A stretch of 64,000 nucleotides of DNA from Anastrepha obliqua (Eukaryota; Arthropoda; Insecta; Diptera; Tephritidae): NCBI RefSeq assembly GCF_027943255.1, contig NC_072893.1:64202001-64266000 (forward strand), written 5' to 3'. A model generated the notes under the pieces. The model was not told where the DNA came from. It searched no databases and worked only from the letters and a program-made list of their open reading frames with translations. Below, piece after piece: positions 12,501-27,500 of the stretch (the stretch's first letter is position 1; the number at the start of each line of letters is the position of its first letter). The translations under genes and the position numbers were made by a program.

Positions 12501-15500
12501 TTAATACCATCTTGCGCTTGATCTCTAGAAGTGAATAGTTGAAGGTTTTAATTCATGAACCACTAAATTAGCAATATTTGAAATACCCAGTTCGAAGCAA
12601 AAATCGGTTACACAAATTATTCGGGCTCATATTAATTGACTTATTTATGAATTTTTTTTTTAAATACCCTTAATTGAGTTGTGAATACTACATTCTTGTT
12701 ATTTTTTTAACGCAAAGAACTCTTGTCCTGCCAGTACTGGCAGGGTTTTACATTTACTCGTAGCATACACAAACAGCACACACTCACAACGATACTTGTA
12801 CATCCTCATAAGTATGAAATAGCGCGCTAAATGTCCTACTTGGGATAAGCGAAATGAATGCGTTGTGCTGCTGCAATACCAGCTACTATGCAGTGGGTAC
12901 GAGTGTATCTCATATATGAAGATTAAGAGAGATGCTATTTCGCTTAAGCTGCGATAAATTGGGAAACATTTTAGTCATACTTATTTCTTGTTCAAAAATG
13001 CGAAATTAATTCGGAATGGAGTTTGTGCTTGTATAAGAACACTGCAAAGCAAAATGTGCACAATCGCCTAAGGAGTTAGTTGTATGTCAGGCATTCCATG
13101 ACTAGTGCCGAAGTAATGGAAAACGGTTGTAAAGGGGCACAGTTGGTACTCAGTTCAAGGGCAGCTGTGTTTTTTCTCATATTAAGGAGGATCTGCCGAA
13201 TAATTTGCTAAAAATAGGGACGTATTTTTCTCCCACTGATTCTCGGCATCTGTAAATTATCTGTAATTATACAAAATTCAAGAAAATATTCCATGGAAAT
13301 GTTCCAATATAGCTGGCTATCTTCTTTGTAGAAAACATAAGAACAATAAAAATAACAGCAGTAGCAAAAATTCGCAATAACTAAATAACCACTAGAATAA
13401 GCTATACTTTAATTCTATCATTCAGCCTCTTGCCAGGTCCTCTCAAATAAAGTTGTCAAAACTCAGATAATGCAAGGAGTGAGAAAAAATATAAAACACG
13501 ATTTGTATAAACTTATTAAAATTAACTTGACGGTACCTACCTTAACTAACACATAATTTAATATATTAGTTGATATTCCCAATAAACTACCAACAACATG
13601 TGAACACACCCATAAACAACTTTCCTCAAGTTAAAGCTAGAACTCAACCCGCAAAACTGTTCGGAAAATATCATAAAAGCTATGGCAGTTTTCAAATAAC
13701 TATAATAAATGCAGAAAAATAATTTTAATTAAATTTATGTAATGAAGAAAACGCTGGAATAAAAGGTGAATTCAAAAATTAAGAAAATCAGTTGAACAAC
13801 TTAAAAATCAAGTCGCAAACTCAAAAACATCAAGGATTCGACCTTGCATATCTGCCGAGCTTCCCCTACCTGCCACCTGGGGACGCATCCGATGGGAGAC
13901 AAGCAACTCAATACTAATAAGTAGACGAATTTTCTAAGCCTTTTCTGTTTTTCCTGCAAATATTATTCAAGTGACGCTGGCGAATTCATGTCCGATTCAG
14001 CTCATATACAAGACTTCTATCAGGTAGTTGAAAACACGGATTAAGAAATTACAAAAAAAATTTTTTTAGTTCAAAAAACACTCTACATCACATGGCGACC
14101 AGTCGAAACTTGATCAGATTTGTGAAAGAACACGAAAAAAAGGACTCCAATTGTAGAAAATAGGGTCATCGGTTCTCCGCCAAACAATGCGCCGACTGTC
14201 TGCCGAAAGTAATTTAGTCAAGTGCTCGACCATTCGCTGAGTCTTAAATTACGCAACTTCAATTTTCAAAGCTAAAATCTATAAGAAAAGAACAAAAATG
14301 GAACATTTTGATGTTGGCAAAGTGAAAGAGACGACCAGCCTTCTAAAGGAGTTGGCGTAAGATGGCTCGGCGGTTTCTAAAGACATGCCGATGTTCATGC
14401 ACTTGACGCGTTGTGGGAACAGAGATGGAGTGTTTATGGCTCAAAATCAAGAAAATTAAAATCTTGCAATCCCCGTTTGGTATGTTAAGGCCATGTCTTG
14501 CTGATGTTGTCTTGTGCTAAGATGTTTATCTTCCAATTTAAGTAGCCAAATATTGGTCAGATACAGCTGTGCGCAAAATACTAGGAGCGCAAGGATTTTT
14601 TTTTATAAAAGTGCTATATAATTCCCAATCTTTGTACAAACTCAAAAAAGTTGTACTATTTTAAAAAAATTATCATCAAAATTTTCAATTTTGTAAGCAG
14701 GATTTTTAGAAAAATTCAAGGTATGTAGTTTTATACACCATTTAATTCTAAAGTTCAAATTCGGCAAAAAAAAACGTTGATTTTTTATCATATTTTTTAT
14801 TGCAAGCGGTGTTGACAATTTTCTTCCATACAAAGCGCATGTTATGGAAGGAAATGCTCAACACTACAAGCAAAAAAATGAAAAATGAGTTTCGAGATAC
14901 TTGATAGTTATACTAATATTGAATGGGCTATAAGTGCAGTTTTATAGAATACCTAGAATTTTTTTTTTGTTTAAATAAAAACAAAAAGTTGAAATTTTGA
15001 TGTGTTGTTTTGAAATTTCTAATGACCTATTATACCTTCAAATAAACATGACACCAAAATTAAATAAAACGAAATAATATGAACTTGGTAATTCGTCGCT
15101 CTTGTATTTTTTGAACACAGTTGTACATTCGAGTTTGTATCGGAGGCAGTAGAAATTGTTCTAAGGATATATTTTCATAAAATAATTGTAAAATGTATCT
15201 ATTCTGAATACGCATTTTAATATATTTTTAACTTATAGTCAATAATTTGTTAACGATTTTCTTTTTTTTTCAGTGATCCTTAAGGTCGTCGCCACGCTCA
15301 TACGCCAATCCAAACAAACCGAATCACTAATCGAGGTGAAAAAACTCTTCCTCTCCGACATGACGCTTCTGTGCAATAGCAATCGCGAGAACCGACGCAC
15401 AGTACTACAAATGTCCGTGTGGCAAGAATGGCTCATAGCCATGGCCTATATACATCCGAAGAATACGGAAGAGCAGAAAATCTCCGATATGGTGTACTCA

Positions 15501-18500
15501 CTTTTCCGCATGCTATTGCATCATGCGATTAAACATGAATATGGCGGATGGCGTGTATGGGTCGATACACTAGCCATCGTTCACTCGAAAGTCTCTTATG
15601 AAGAATTCAAACTGCAATTCGCGCAAATGTACGAACACTACGAGCGCCAACGTACGGACAATATTACCGATCCGGCGCTACGACAAGCGCGTCCCATCAG
15701 CACGATTAGCGGTTGGGAACGTGAAGAGCAACAGCAGCAGCAACATCATCAACACCATCAACAACACCAACAGCAGCAGCAGCAGCAGTTGGAGCATACA
15801 CATGCGCATCATCAACAGCACCATCGGCAAGCGGCACTACCAGCGCCAGCAGTGCAAGAGGTGCAAGTGAAGGCTGCTGAGTCGGTGGGCTCACTCGAAG
15901 ATGTGCCGCCTGTGGAGGAGGAAATCGAGTGCGAAGAAATTGAGTCCACAACGCAAGAAGTAGCAGCGTCAACCGGTGTTAGTGAAACAACGAATTGTGT
16001 CTGCGCGTCGGACGACAAAGCAACTGAACCAGAGTTGGTAAAGGAAACACCTGCTGACGAGACGAACGTACACGAAGACTTAACAAAGCCGAAAATATCC
16101 AACATATCCGATGTGTACAACGAACACATTAAATCGGAAGTGATAGTCACCAGTATAGTTGAATCGCCGGCAGTCGCTGTGACCTGCAACGGTAGCGCTT
16201 CATGCTCATCGACGGCCGCAAGTGCGAACAGTACACCGTCGAAGTCACCGGCGCCTAGCGGCGGTCAGGAAGCATTCTCACAAACGCTTAATCTCAAGGC
16301 CGAGGATCTGGAAGAAATCGAATTGGCCAACGCAAAGATCGCTGCTGGTACAACCGATGATGCCGAACATGTGCAACAAGTGCTGCAAAGCTCTGAAAAG
16401 GCGTTGCAAGACTGCAAAATGGTGGCCGATGAGATGCAGGAAGCTTCCTCTGTGCTAAAGGATGAGGAAATTGAATTGGCGGTGAATGAAGTAGTACAAG
16501 GTGTGCTCAAGAATGAGAAGAAGCAAGCGACGAAAGAAGTAGCCACAGATGAGACACTTGCAACAAACACTGAAACTGCTGAGAAGACCGAAGAGGACAA
16601 CGTATCTGTACTGAATACAAAGAACTTGTTAAATAACAATGCTGACAATGAGGTTGAGACGACAGCAAACAGCAACAGCAGCAACAACAATAACACAACA
16701 GAAGTCAAAGAAGTGAATGCGAACAATGATGCCAATGAAAATGAAAACTTACAAACCAACACAACAAACAATGCCACGGCGGATTTACACGCCAAGGCGC
16801 CTGTTATTGAGACGCAACAAAAGACTGAAGACAAAAAAAATGAAGTAACTAACTTAATTAATAACAACGCCAATACTGCCGAGCCTGCTGAAGAGCACAT
16901 AACCACAAAATTAGCAATCGTTGTTGCCAAGGAACACGACCACGAGCTAATGGATGTAAGCTCTTCACTTTCGACAACGGTTGAGACTACCGAGGAAATC
17001 TCCTCACTCAGTCCCGAAACAACAGTATCAAGTGCATCCATTACCGAAGAGAATCTACTTGGGTTATCTGAGCCAACACCAGCAGACAGCGAAAACAACA
17101 AAGTCGAGACAATGGTGAAAGACATTGTCGATAAACTGATAGACAAAGTGATAGATGCGAGTAGCGTGGAAGATGTTGCCGCTAAAGAGACAAACAACAA
17201 TGAAATTGTAGATAAAGCGAAGGAGGATAAAAGTGAAGAAGAAGCCGTCTCTGAAACGGCCAAAGAAATTGTGGAAGATGTGCTTACGTCCGCGCTGAAC
17301 AAAGCCGCCACAGAGGATACACCGGTTAAGGAAAACACGCCGCTTGAAGAACATACAGCAAAAGTGGAAAATACTACAGAGGAAAATGTTACGGACATTG
17401 TGCAGACAGTCGTTGATGATTTGCTGACACAAACAGTGGACACCGTAGAAAAAACAAATGAGACGGCGGCGTCACAAGCAGCGCCAACCGTTGAGACAAA
17501 AGCGGAAACCGAAACACCAGAAGCGTCGTTATCAGCGCCATTAGAAGCAGCAAACGAAAACTCTTTAGTGGCCACAACGCTTCCACCGGTAAAAGAGGTG
17601 GACTCAACCACACAAACAACGCCAAAGAATCAGCCCAATGATGGCGCCGTTGAACTTTTGGATATGGAAGTAGTGGAAGAGCTGGTCGAGCAGACGGAAG
17701 AGGAGACACAAACGACACATGAAGAGCTGCAAGGAGGTGGCATGGTTGAGGCGGAAGAAAGGCTAGCGAAGCACACGACTGCCAGCACACAAGTTGAGAA
17801 TAATCATTTTGGTAAGTACCAACCCCTAAATGTGTATATGTATGTGAAAGCAGTGAGTGTGCGGGTGTGTGGGTATAGAGAAGCTGATGTTAAGTGTTCT
17901 CAGTGCAGAGAAGAGTAAAAGCAAAAAAACCAAATCATTTAACTCGAAGCAATAATCAAATGATGCTATGTCAAAGCTGAGACAAATATATTGCAATAAA
18001 GAAATGCTTCTTCTTCTTCTTCGTCTGATTCCTCTGCTGGCCTCGAAAGCTTTTGCAACTTGCTTGGAAATTAAATAAATCCTAGCTGTCAATTGAGCAC
18101 TCACTCAAATTGCAATGTAATAAAATCTGAGTCACTAACACACACTTCACTCATGCTTTGCGCGCACGAACGGACATTCAACGCGGTAAATGATTTCCAC
18201 AAAATTAAATGGCACGCACATAAACTTAGCTGGGATTTAACGGCACTCATGCGTTAGGGGTTTGAAGATTGCAGCAGATGCCAACAAATGCTTATTGCCT
18301 CCCCTCTTTCTTTTTATATGTATGTATGTATGTACTCGTATTACTCGGTCTGTGCCATTCTTGATTACAGCTGTCACTGAGTTTACCAACTGGGGGAATG
18401 AGTAAAATACGGAGATTAGGCGAAAGTTTAGTTTGCTAAATTACAAAAGAAAAAACTAAATAAATAAAAAAGAAGCCAACGTTTTTATAGTAGCTCGAAG

Positions 18501-21500
18501 TAAGAGTTTATAAAAAAACTCATTATGGAAAAATAAAAATTAAAACAAAATAGTAGAAATTCTGAAAAGGAAATAGAGTTTTTCTTATTTTTTACGGCAC
18601 TGAGAATATTTGCATCGCAATTCGGTATATACAAATTTTCCGACCCACCACTTTTGAGGTGTTAGGGTATTTATTAAGCAAAAAATACATTGTTGTTGAA
18701 ATTTTTAGATCTCCAAAAGCCTATCAAAAGTGGTGAAAATTGACCGTAATCAAATAGTGAAATTTTTTTAAAAGCACTAGAATGTCTTATTATATACAAA
18801 TAAAAGTGAATTGGGCCGAAGTTTCCTTTTAAAAAGGGCTGCCCAACCGAAAATTTTGAAAAAGGTGTCCAATGGAGTGTTAAAATAACGTCAGTTTTGT
18901 ATTTTTTGTGGTTTTTCTTTCGCCAAATTCTCAATTTCCCTTTGGGAACGGAGCCGATCGACGGGGCTGCGTCGCTGAGGACGGGAGGTATTGAAGAGCG
19001 CAGTAAAGAAAATAAATAAATTGAAAGTTATAAAAACTAAGGCTTTATTTAACACACGACATTTTTTTCATAAAATCCAAAAAATAATTATACACAAACT
19101 GCTATCACTGCTAATGTTGAAATGCCTGAGTGGATTGCTTATTGCGTCTTATTCATCAGAACTGTCACTATCTAACGTATCATCTCTAGATCTAGACTCA
19201 ACCGTCGTCTCACATCGTAAGTTTACATCATAAAGTATATTAGATAATGTCTTTGAATGAAAACGCGACCCTTTTACTAATCCTATGCGTATCTTATCGT
19301 TCAGAACGACAGTCGTCACGAGCCTTGCATCTGCGAATTAATTTGCGCGGCTATATGCCGACACTCGTCCCCAAAGGGTTAATAGTAAAAGTAATTTTGA
19401 GTATTCTACCCATTCATTACCTTCGAGAGGATGCCATGGAATATTAAAATTCTTATTATTTTAAACCTGAACAGGTTCCTAAACATACTTGCATGTCCTA
19501 TAAAAATTAGAATTCGTATCATGCTTGAAAGCAACTTTTTCATCAAAAATGATGGCTTTGGGGTCCTTTTATTTTTTCAAGTATTCTCTATAAGGAATTT
19601 ATGTCACTTTTTGCAACTTTTTAGATTCACGTACAAAATTTTGTCTTTCACGTCGGCGCTATTTCAAAATCAATAATGATACTAATGACTAAAACAAAAT
19701 TAAATTTTAAATGAGAACACGAGGAGGTTGCAGGACTATTTTTAATAGCTGTACAATTTTTTTATTTCACTTTTTAATTTGTATATATTAAATTTTTTTA
19801 TTTATTAATTTTTTACTTCTGCTGCTATTTTATTTATTTTTTCTTTTTAGTTTTTATAATTTTCAAATCTTTTTGCTGAATTTTTATATATATATTTTAT
19901 AATTTTTTTTTATCTTTTATGGTTTCTATTAATTCTACTTTTAAAATTGGTTTTTAATGTTTTATAGTGCTTTATTTAATTTAAAAAATGTTAAGCAATT
20001 TTTTTTTAAATTTTTTTAGTTAATTTTTTATAAATTTAATTTAAAAATTTTTTACCTTTGTTGCCATGGTTTTTTTAATTTATTCTTACTTTTTTATAAG
20101 GGTTTTTTTCAATTCATATTTATATAGGTATATTATATATATATATAGGGTGATCAATTAAGAGGAGTTTTTTTCATTTGCGTTTTTTTTACAGATCGCG
20201 CGCGAGTTGTGGCAAACTGTCATCGTGGATTTGTTGAACAGCGTTTGGTATTTCATCATGGAAAGACTCACACCGCAACAACGTCTACAAATTGTTCAAC
20301 TGTATTATGAAAATCAGCGTTCTGTGACAAATGTTTTTCGTGCGCTTAGACCGCATTATGGTCAACATAATCGGCCTGCCTTAAACACTATTCGACATAC
20401 CATCAACAAATTTGAATCCGAATATTCATTGGTGGATAATTCTCGACCGAATAGACAACGTCAAGCAAGAAGCATTGAGAATATAGCGGTTATAGTGTTA
20501 TTCACGACATACCAGTCGAAATGCTCGAACGAGTGATTGAAAATTGGACCTTCAGAATGGACCACCTTAAGCGTAGTTGCGGCCAACATTTGAATGAAGT
20601 CATATTCAAAAAGTAAATGTCAAAGAATGTCCTTTCAAATGATAAATAAAGGTTTTGAACATAATTTACATTTTTGTTTTTTTTTTTTAACTATTGAAAA
20701 AAGCACCTCATGATTGATCACCCTATATATTATAGTTTCTATTTATTTTAATTTTTAACCGTCGTTTGTTTTAATTTTTGTTTTGATTTAAAAATTTTAG
20801 CAATCTTGTTTTTAAAATTTGTTTACAAATTTTAACATTTTTTTTATTTACTAAGTTTTTTAGTTCCGTTGTTTTTTTATTTTTTTTTTAGTTTTTATAA
20901 TTTTTATAATTTTTTTTTATATACAATTTTTTTATTTATATATATATCAATGATTTTATAATTTTAAACAATTGCGTATTTTTTTTTTAATTTTTATCAC
21001 CTCTTTTTTATTTGTATACGAAGGAGGTGTTGTTTTATGAGCATATGAGGTACCACTCGAGTAGATTGCTTGTCTCGCCAGAATAGATTTTTTTTGTCCT
21101 TTTCTAGCGTAGCTTTGCTGGTCCGGGAGAGCTATTTTATTTTACTCTTACCACCCGAATCCGCCACCTGGTGACAAGTCTTCTGAAGGTTACATGCACC
21201 CGCAAATAAGAGAGATGTTTATTTGTAATTTGTTTTTTTAATCTGTATACATTTTTTCTTACTTTTATTCCATTTTATATTCAGTTTTATATATTTATAT
21301 AATTCTTATAGTTGTGTTTTATTTTGATTTAAGCCGAAGCCCTTTGTTGCTAGCGCTGCTAAGCAGTTATTTGTAAAATATTTTATTATTGTACAAATGT
21401 TAAAAAAAAATATAAAAAAAAATTATTTATTTATTAAAAAAAAAATTATTTTATTTATATTTTTTTAAATTTTTTTTTATTTATTTTTTTTAATTTTTTT

Positions 21501-24500
21501 TATTTTACTGTTTCTTTAACTTTTTAGAAATTTAAAAAAATATAAGAAAATAAATAATGTTTTTATTTTGTTTTTAAATTTTTTTTTATTTTTGTTTTTA
21601 TTACTTTGTGATATTTATTTAAGTTTTTAGAAATTTTAGAAAATGGTTTTTAAATTTTTTTTAGTATTTTTGTAGTTTTTACAAGCAAATTTTTTTAAAT
21701 TTGTTTTCACGCTTGTGTGTTTTTATTTATTTTCAAATCTTCAATATTTGATTTATATGCTAAGCAGTTATTTGTTAAATAATTTATTGTTGTACAAATG
21801 TTGAAAAAAATATAAAAAAAATAAATTATTTATTAAAAAAAATTGATTTTATATATATTTTTTTAAATTTTTTTTTTATTTATTTTTTTTTTTATTTTAC
21901 TTTTTCTTTAAGTTTTTATAAATTTAAAAAAAAAGAAAATAAATAATTTGTTAAAAAAAAATTTTATTTAATTTTTTTTATTATTTATTTTTTTATGCTT
22001 TTTTATTTTACTTTGTGGCATTTCTTTAAGTTTTTAAAAAATTTTTAAAATATAAAAAAATAAATAATGTTTTTTATTTATTTTGTTTTTAATTTTTTTT
22101 TAATTTTATTTTTTTAATGTTTGCTTTTATTACTTTGTGATATTTATTTAAGTTTTTAGAGATTTTAGAAAATGGTTTTTAAATTTTTCTTAGTATGTTG
22201 GTAGTTTTTACAAGTAATTTTTTTTTTTTAATTTGTTTTCACTGCTTGTGTGTTTTTATTTATTTTCAATATTTGAGTCTTTTTTTATTTTTATTCATTT
22301 AAGTTTTCTATAATATTTTATTTTCGTAATTTTTTATAAACTTTATAACTTGAAAGGGCTTAACCCTTTTTTAATATTTCTCTCATCTAATTTTAATTAT
22401 ATTTTTTTTATTATATTTCTTATCTTTATTTTTTGATATTTTTGAAGGAATTTTATATTTCTCCTCTATGTCGGCGAACTCCAAAGCATTTAATTCATTT
22501 TCTGAGTGGCTATCAAAATCCGAAAAATATTTGTCCTTGGAGTCAGAATTTTTTTGTAAACTCAATTTACATTTTTGCTTGATATTAATGTATCCATGTT
22601 GAATCCATGTCTTAAAGGGGCAGATACCTGTAAAATTTCGAAAAAAAGTTTTTTTTTCCATTAAATGTTAATATAATCCTTTAAAAATTCTGGCCGTTTG
22701 CAGGTACCTTTCGCCTTAGCAGATCTACTATGTTTTTTGCGGTTCAATCCGCTGTTTTGATTTTTGAAAATCTTACTTCAGTTTCGTAATCTGTGAGCTC
22801 AAAAACTTTCTGTGCAAAGTTGCATTAAAGATTTACTAGTGACTGGAACTTACGCCTCAAAGAACTATATAGTTTTTTTTTTCTGAAACCAGATGTGTTT
22901 TATGTGCTGAAGACAATTTTAGGTTCCAAAAGACAAATTTGGGGATAAGATCCCCTAAAAAAAACGTATTTTGTGTGCTTTTACCCTCCTTTTCTCAAAA
23001 ATTGTACGTGTCCGAGACAGAATTTTAACTCATACGTACATACGCAAATTCTAAAAAAAGATAAATTAAATGTGGTTAACCCTTTAAGGTCCTGTAATTA
23101 CTATCGCTTTGGCCACTGATATGCGCTGAGCTCATAAAAATCACTACTCGTTAGTTCATGGGGTCGCTGGTAAAAATTAAGTAAATTAAGCAAAAATTAA
23201 TGAAAAATATTGAACCGTGCTTCACGTAATGTTCCTGCCTATATATAGCAAGAAGGCTTTTAGATTTTACGTTTTTGAATTCTACAATGAAAAACAGTTT
23301 GTGAAGGCCTAAACGTATTTATATCGATTTAGAAATTTTCTTCACACATCCTGAAACAAAAAAACCCCTTTGCCATTCGCAAACTTGCTGATACAAATTA
23401 ATACGTTTTTTTTTTTTTTTTGACTTTCCTGCAACTCTTGAATTAGTTGATCTGATTTCAGGAAAAAATTGAACTCAGGCATCTAACGCTAACTACACAC
23501 TTTAAATGCTGCAACGCTTGAATTGTGCCACATTAGCAAAGCGGAAGTGTATATCTGTAATCACAAGCAATAATTGCATAAGGCGACTTGAATAATTATT
23601 CAGTTGTGTAGGCTGCCATTACTTACCAATAAAACAATTTAGGTAGAAGACGTCTTTTAATATACTTTTTTAATGAGACTAACGAGAAAAAAGAACATAT
23701 GGCTTGTGTATAATATATATAGGTAGATGTAAATATTTCGTTTCTCTCTAAAGCTTGATTTTTGACTTACACGGTTATTGCCTGTAATCACATATGCATA
23801 CAACAACGTTCGTATGCACCACATCAGCTCACTTTTGCAACTTGGCCGCTACCCAATAGTCTCCACCTCCGCTAAGCAGTCAACTCTTCAACACATCTTC
23901 TAATTTCAACACATTTGTATTTACACTACTCTCACTTTGCTTTCCAGATAACAAGCATCCACATCATCAACAACAACAGCAGCAACAACAGCAACAGCAG
24001 CCACAACAACGTTCGAAACCAGGCTCAACGCGCCCAATGTTTAGTCCTGGTCCAACACGTCCACCCTTTCGCATACCGGAATTCAAATGGTCTTACATAC
24101 ATCAGCGGTTGCTATCCGACGTGCTCTTCTCCCTGGAGACGGACATACAAGTTTGGCGCAGCCACTCGACAAAAAGTGTTTTGGATTTTGTGAATTCGAG
24201 TGAGAATGCCATTTTTGTGGTAAATACGGTGCATCTGATATCGCAGTTGGCGGATAATTTGATCATCGCTTGCGGGGGTTTGCTGCCACTGTTGGCAAGT
24301 GCCACATCGCCTAATGTGAGTGTGAATGATGAGGAAAAAAGTGAAAGAAGAAAAAACAAAAAACAAAAACAAGCATGCAAAATAGGAACAAAAATTATTG
24401 GAGCAAAACCAAATTGCTGAGCAACTTTTCAAGTTTTTGGTAAAATTTAAGAAGCTTTGGAAAAGTCTTGCAAAGTTTTGGGTAAAATTTTACATTTAAA

Positions 24501-27500
24501 TACAAGAAACTATTTAAATGAATAAAAAGAAAATAAAATTTTTCAGAGTAAAAAATTTTAATGATAAAGTTCAGAAATTGCTGATAAAATTAAAAACAAG
24601 AAGTTTGGAAAATTGTTTCATAAAATGCTGAGTAAAATTTAAAAGTACAAGTAACTAAATGATACTGAAAAACTGGAAAACCTAAAAAAAAAGTTTGATA
24701 AAGTTTAGAGGTCTTCGAAAATTGTTTGTACAATTTTGAAAATTCTTTATAAAATTTAAAAGTACAAGTAGGTAAATGAAATTAAAAAAGAATTAAGAAA
24801 CCTTAAAAAATTTGTTTAAATAATTTTTGAAAAAATTTAGAAGTCTCTTAAAAAGTTTTGGAAAGTTATTGAACAAAATTTTGAGTAAAATTTAGAACTT
24901 CAAATAGTTAAATGAAATAAACCTTAAGAGAGTTTTTTGAAAAAATACTCCAAAATTTTTGTTAAAATTTAAAATCCTTTGAAAAAAGTTTAGAAAACAA
25001 ATTGATAACATTTTGATAATTCTGAGTCAAATTTAAAAGTTTAAGTAATTAAAAGAAATTAAGGTAAAAAACTAAAAACCTTAAAAAGGGGGTTTTGGGA
25101 AAATGCTCCAAATTTTTTGATAAAATTTAAAAGTCTTTAAACAAACTCTGGGAAGTGATTTGATAAGATGTTGAAAATTCTAAGCGAAATTCAAAATTTC
25201 TAGTCATTAAATGAAATTAAAAAAAAAACTAAAAGACCTTTAAAAAAATTTTGGGAAAAACTTGAAAAAATTTTTAATACAATTTTGAAGGTTTTAAAAA
25301 CTTTGGAAGAGGGTTTGATAAAATTATGCAAATTCTGCATAAAATTTAAAAGTTCAAGTAGTTAAATAAAGAAAAAAACTTAAGAACCTTTAAAACATCT
25401 AGGTGTTTCCAAAAGAGTTCTGAAAAAAACTTTGACAATTCTGGGTAAAATTTAAAAGCTGAAGGTCAACCTTACACAATTTTTGAAAACGTTTAGAAGT
25501 GTATGAAAAAATGTTGGACATTTTTTATCCAATTTTGGAAAATTTAAAGAATTTAAGGACACATGAAAATTAAAGGACAAGGTGATGAATTTAATAAAAA
25601 AACTATCAGAGTAAAAAAAAATATTGATAAAATTTAGAAATTTGTAAGAAAATTAAATAATTTTGGAAAAGTCGTCGATATAATTTTTGATAAAATTTTT
25701 ACTTTACATAAATTTTAGAAATGTTTGAAAAATTTGTAAAGTTCTTGATAAAATTCAAAAGTACCAGTAAACTAGTTTAAGAAGAAAGAACTACCAGAGT
25801 AAAAAAACTGTTGATAAAATTTCGAAATTGTTGATGAGATTTAGAAGTTTTTAATAAAATTGAATGATAAAATTTTAGAAATTTTTGATAAAACTGAAAT
25901 ATTTTTGATAAAGTTCAAGAACTTGGTCAAATTCAAGAACACAAATAAATGAACATGAAAAGAAACATAAGAATTAATTTGGTTTAAATTTAGAAATTTT
26001 TGACAAAACTTAGAAAATTTGCATAAAAGTAAAAAACATGCAGTAAATGCAGTAATTTAAACAAAAGTCTTTCATGGTAAAGGCTTGGTATATACGTCCA
26101 TACACATCCATACTAAATATTTAGTACTTGCGCACATCCAGAGTACTTAAAGCTAAATTTTCCATTTCTTTCTGCTTGTTTTTATGAAATTTTGTTTTTA
26201 AGCATCTTTCAAATGCCTGTTTTTCTTTTGCAGTCTGAACTGGATGTGCTTGAGCCCACTCAGGGCATGCCACTAGAGGTGGCCGTCTCCTTTCTGCAAC
26301 GTCTTGTCAATATGGCGGACGTGCTAATCTTTGCCACTTCGTTGAATTTTGGCGAACTCGAGGCGGAGAAGAACATGTCCAGCGGCGGTATACTGCGTCA
26401 ATGTTTGCGTTTGGTGTGCACGTGTGCGGTGCGCAATTGTTTGGAGTGTAAGGAGCGTACGCGCTACAATGTGGGCGCAATGGCGCGCGATGTACCCGGA
26501 GCGGCACATCTGCAGGCGCTCATACGTGGCGCACAAGCGTCGCCCAAGGTGAGTGAGTAGTGGAATACAAAAAAATAAGTAGAAAAAAAACAAAGAAGAC
26601 TCCAAAAATGCCATAATCGTAAAAATAAAATATGCTATGCAACGTAAAAAACAAAAACAGCACAAAAAAGGAACTGCACTTTTGAAAAGAGCACTTTTAC
26701 TTACACCAACATGCATACGTAGACTTGCACAGCACTGCGTCCGGGTAGACGCGACGTCTTGCTTTGCCTATCGTTGCGCAGCTTCAACAACAGCAGTTGG
26801 TTTCACAGCCGCAATCCTTGTCTTGGCTTATAGCCTTCAAGTGCCGCACTCACAGTGCACTTTGCTGTGGTTTACTCACTTTCATATACAAATTTACACA
26901 CAGTCACACAGACATGCATGCCTACATACTTAGTGGATGCTAGTATGGGCGTGTGTACAAATTTGGTGCACACATACAATGTGTACTTAACGAATGTGTA
27001 TAGGTGTGCCTGCGTGTACGTGTATATAAACAAGCACATACACATATGCATATATGGGACGAAAGCCGGGGGTTGCGTGGTGCAAGTGCTCTGAAATGGC
27101 TCTGTCAATGACTGCTGTCAAATGCTATTGCAACTGCTGCAGTTAAATACTTCACATATCCTTTCTTAATGACTTGCCTTTTGGCATTTTGCCTTGCCCC
27201 TTCATTATACCCACCATCTGATGGTTTCTACCCTATCTCATGCTATGCTTTTATTTTCAGAATATTGTTGAGTCAATAACAGGTCAATTATCCCCAGTCA
27301 AGGATCCTGAGAAGCTTTTGCAGGATATGGATGTCAATCGTTTGCGTGCAGTTATCTATCGAGATGTGGTAAGTAAGACAAATAATAGCTAATGACTCTG
27401 CACACGCATTCAGTGTCTCTCTTTAGTTTTTAAGCGATTTTTATGCATTTTTTTTTAAATAATACAACTTCACTTTGCAGCTTTAGTATGTCAGAAAATC

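Noticed and set aside
13830..13920. Similarity between a CTGCCACCTGGGGACG stretch here and CCGCCACCTGGTGACAAG at about 21160
   Set aside because: Only a dozen bases match. It may be a LINE remnant, but no domain or boundary could be shown.
16265..17611. Minus-strand 448-codon Ser/Val/Thr-rich open frame opposite exon E
   Set aside because: It is the complement of the low-complexity coding exon, whose codon bias keeps the antisense frame open. The plus-strand frame carries the conserved neurobeachin sequence and correct splice sites.
22361..23095. TTAACCC sequences at 22361 and 23082 considered as piggyBac-type ends
   Set aside because: Both are in the same orientation, and no partner GGGTTAA with matching inner sequence was found.
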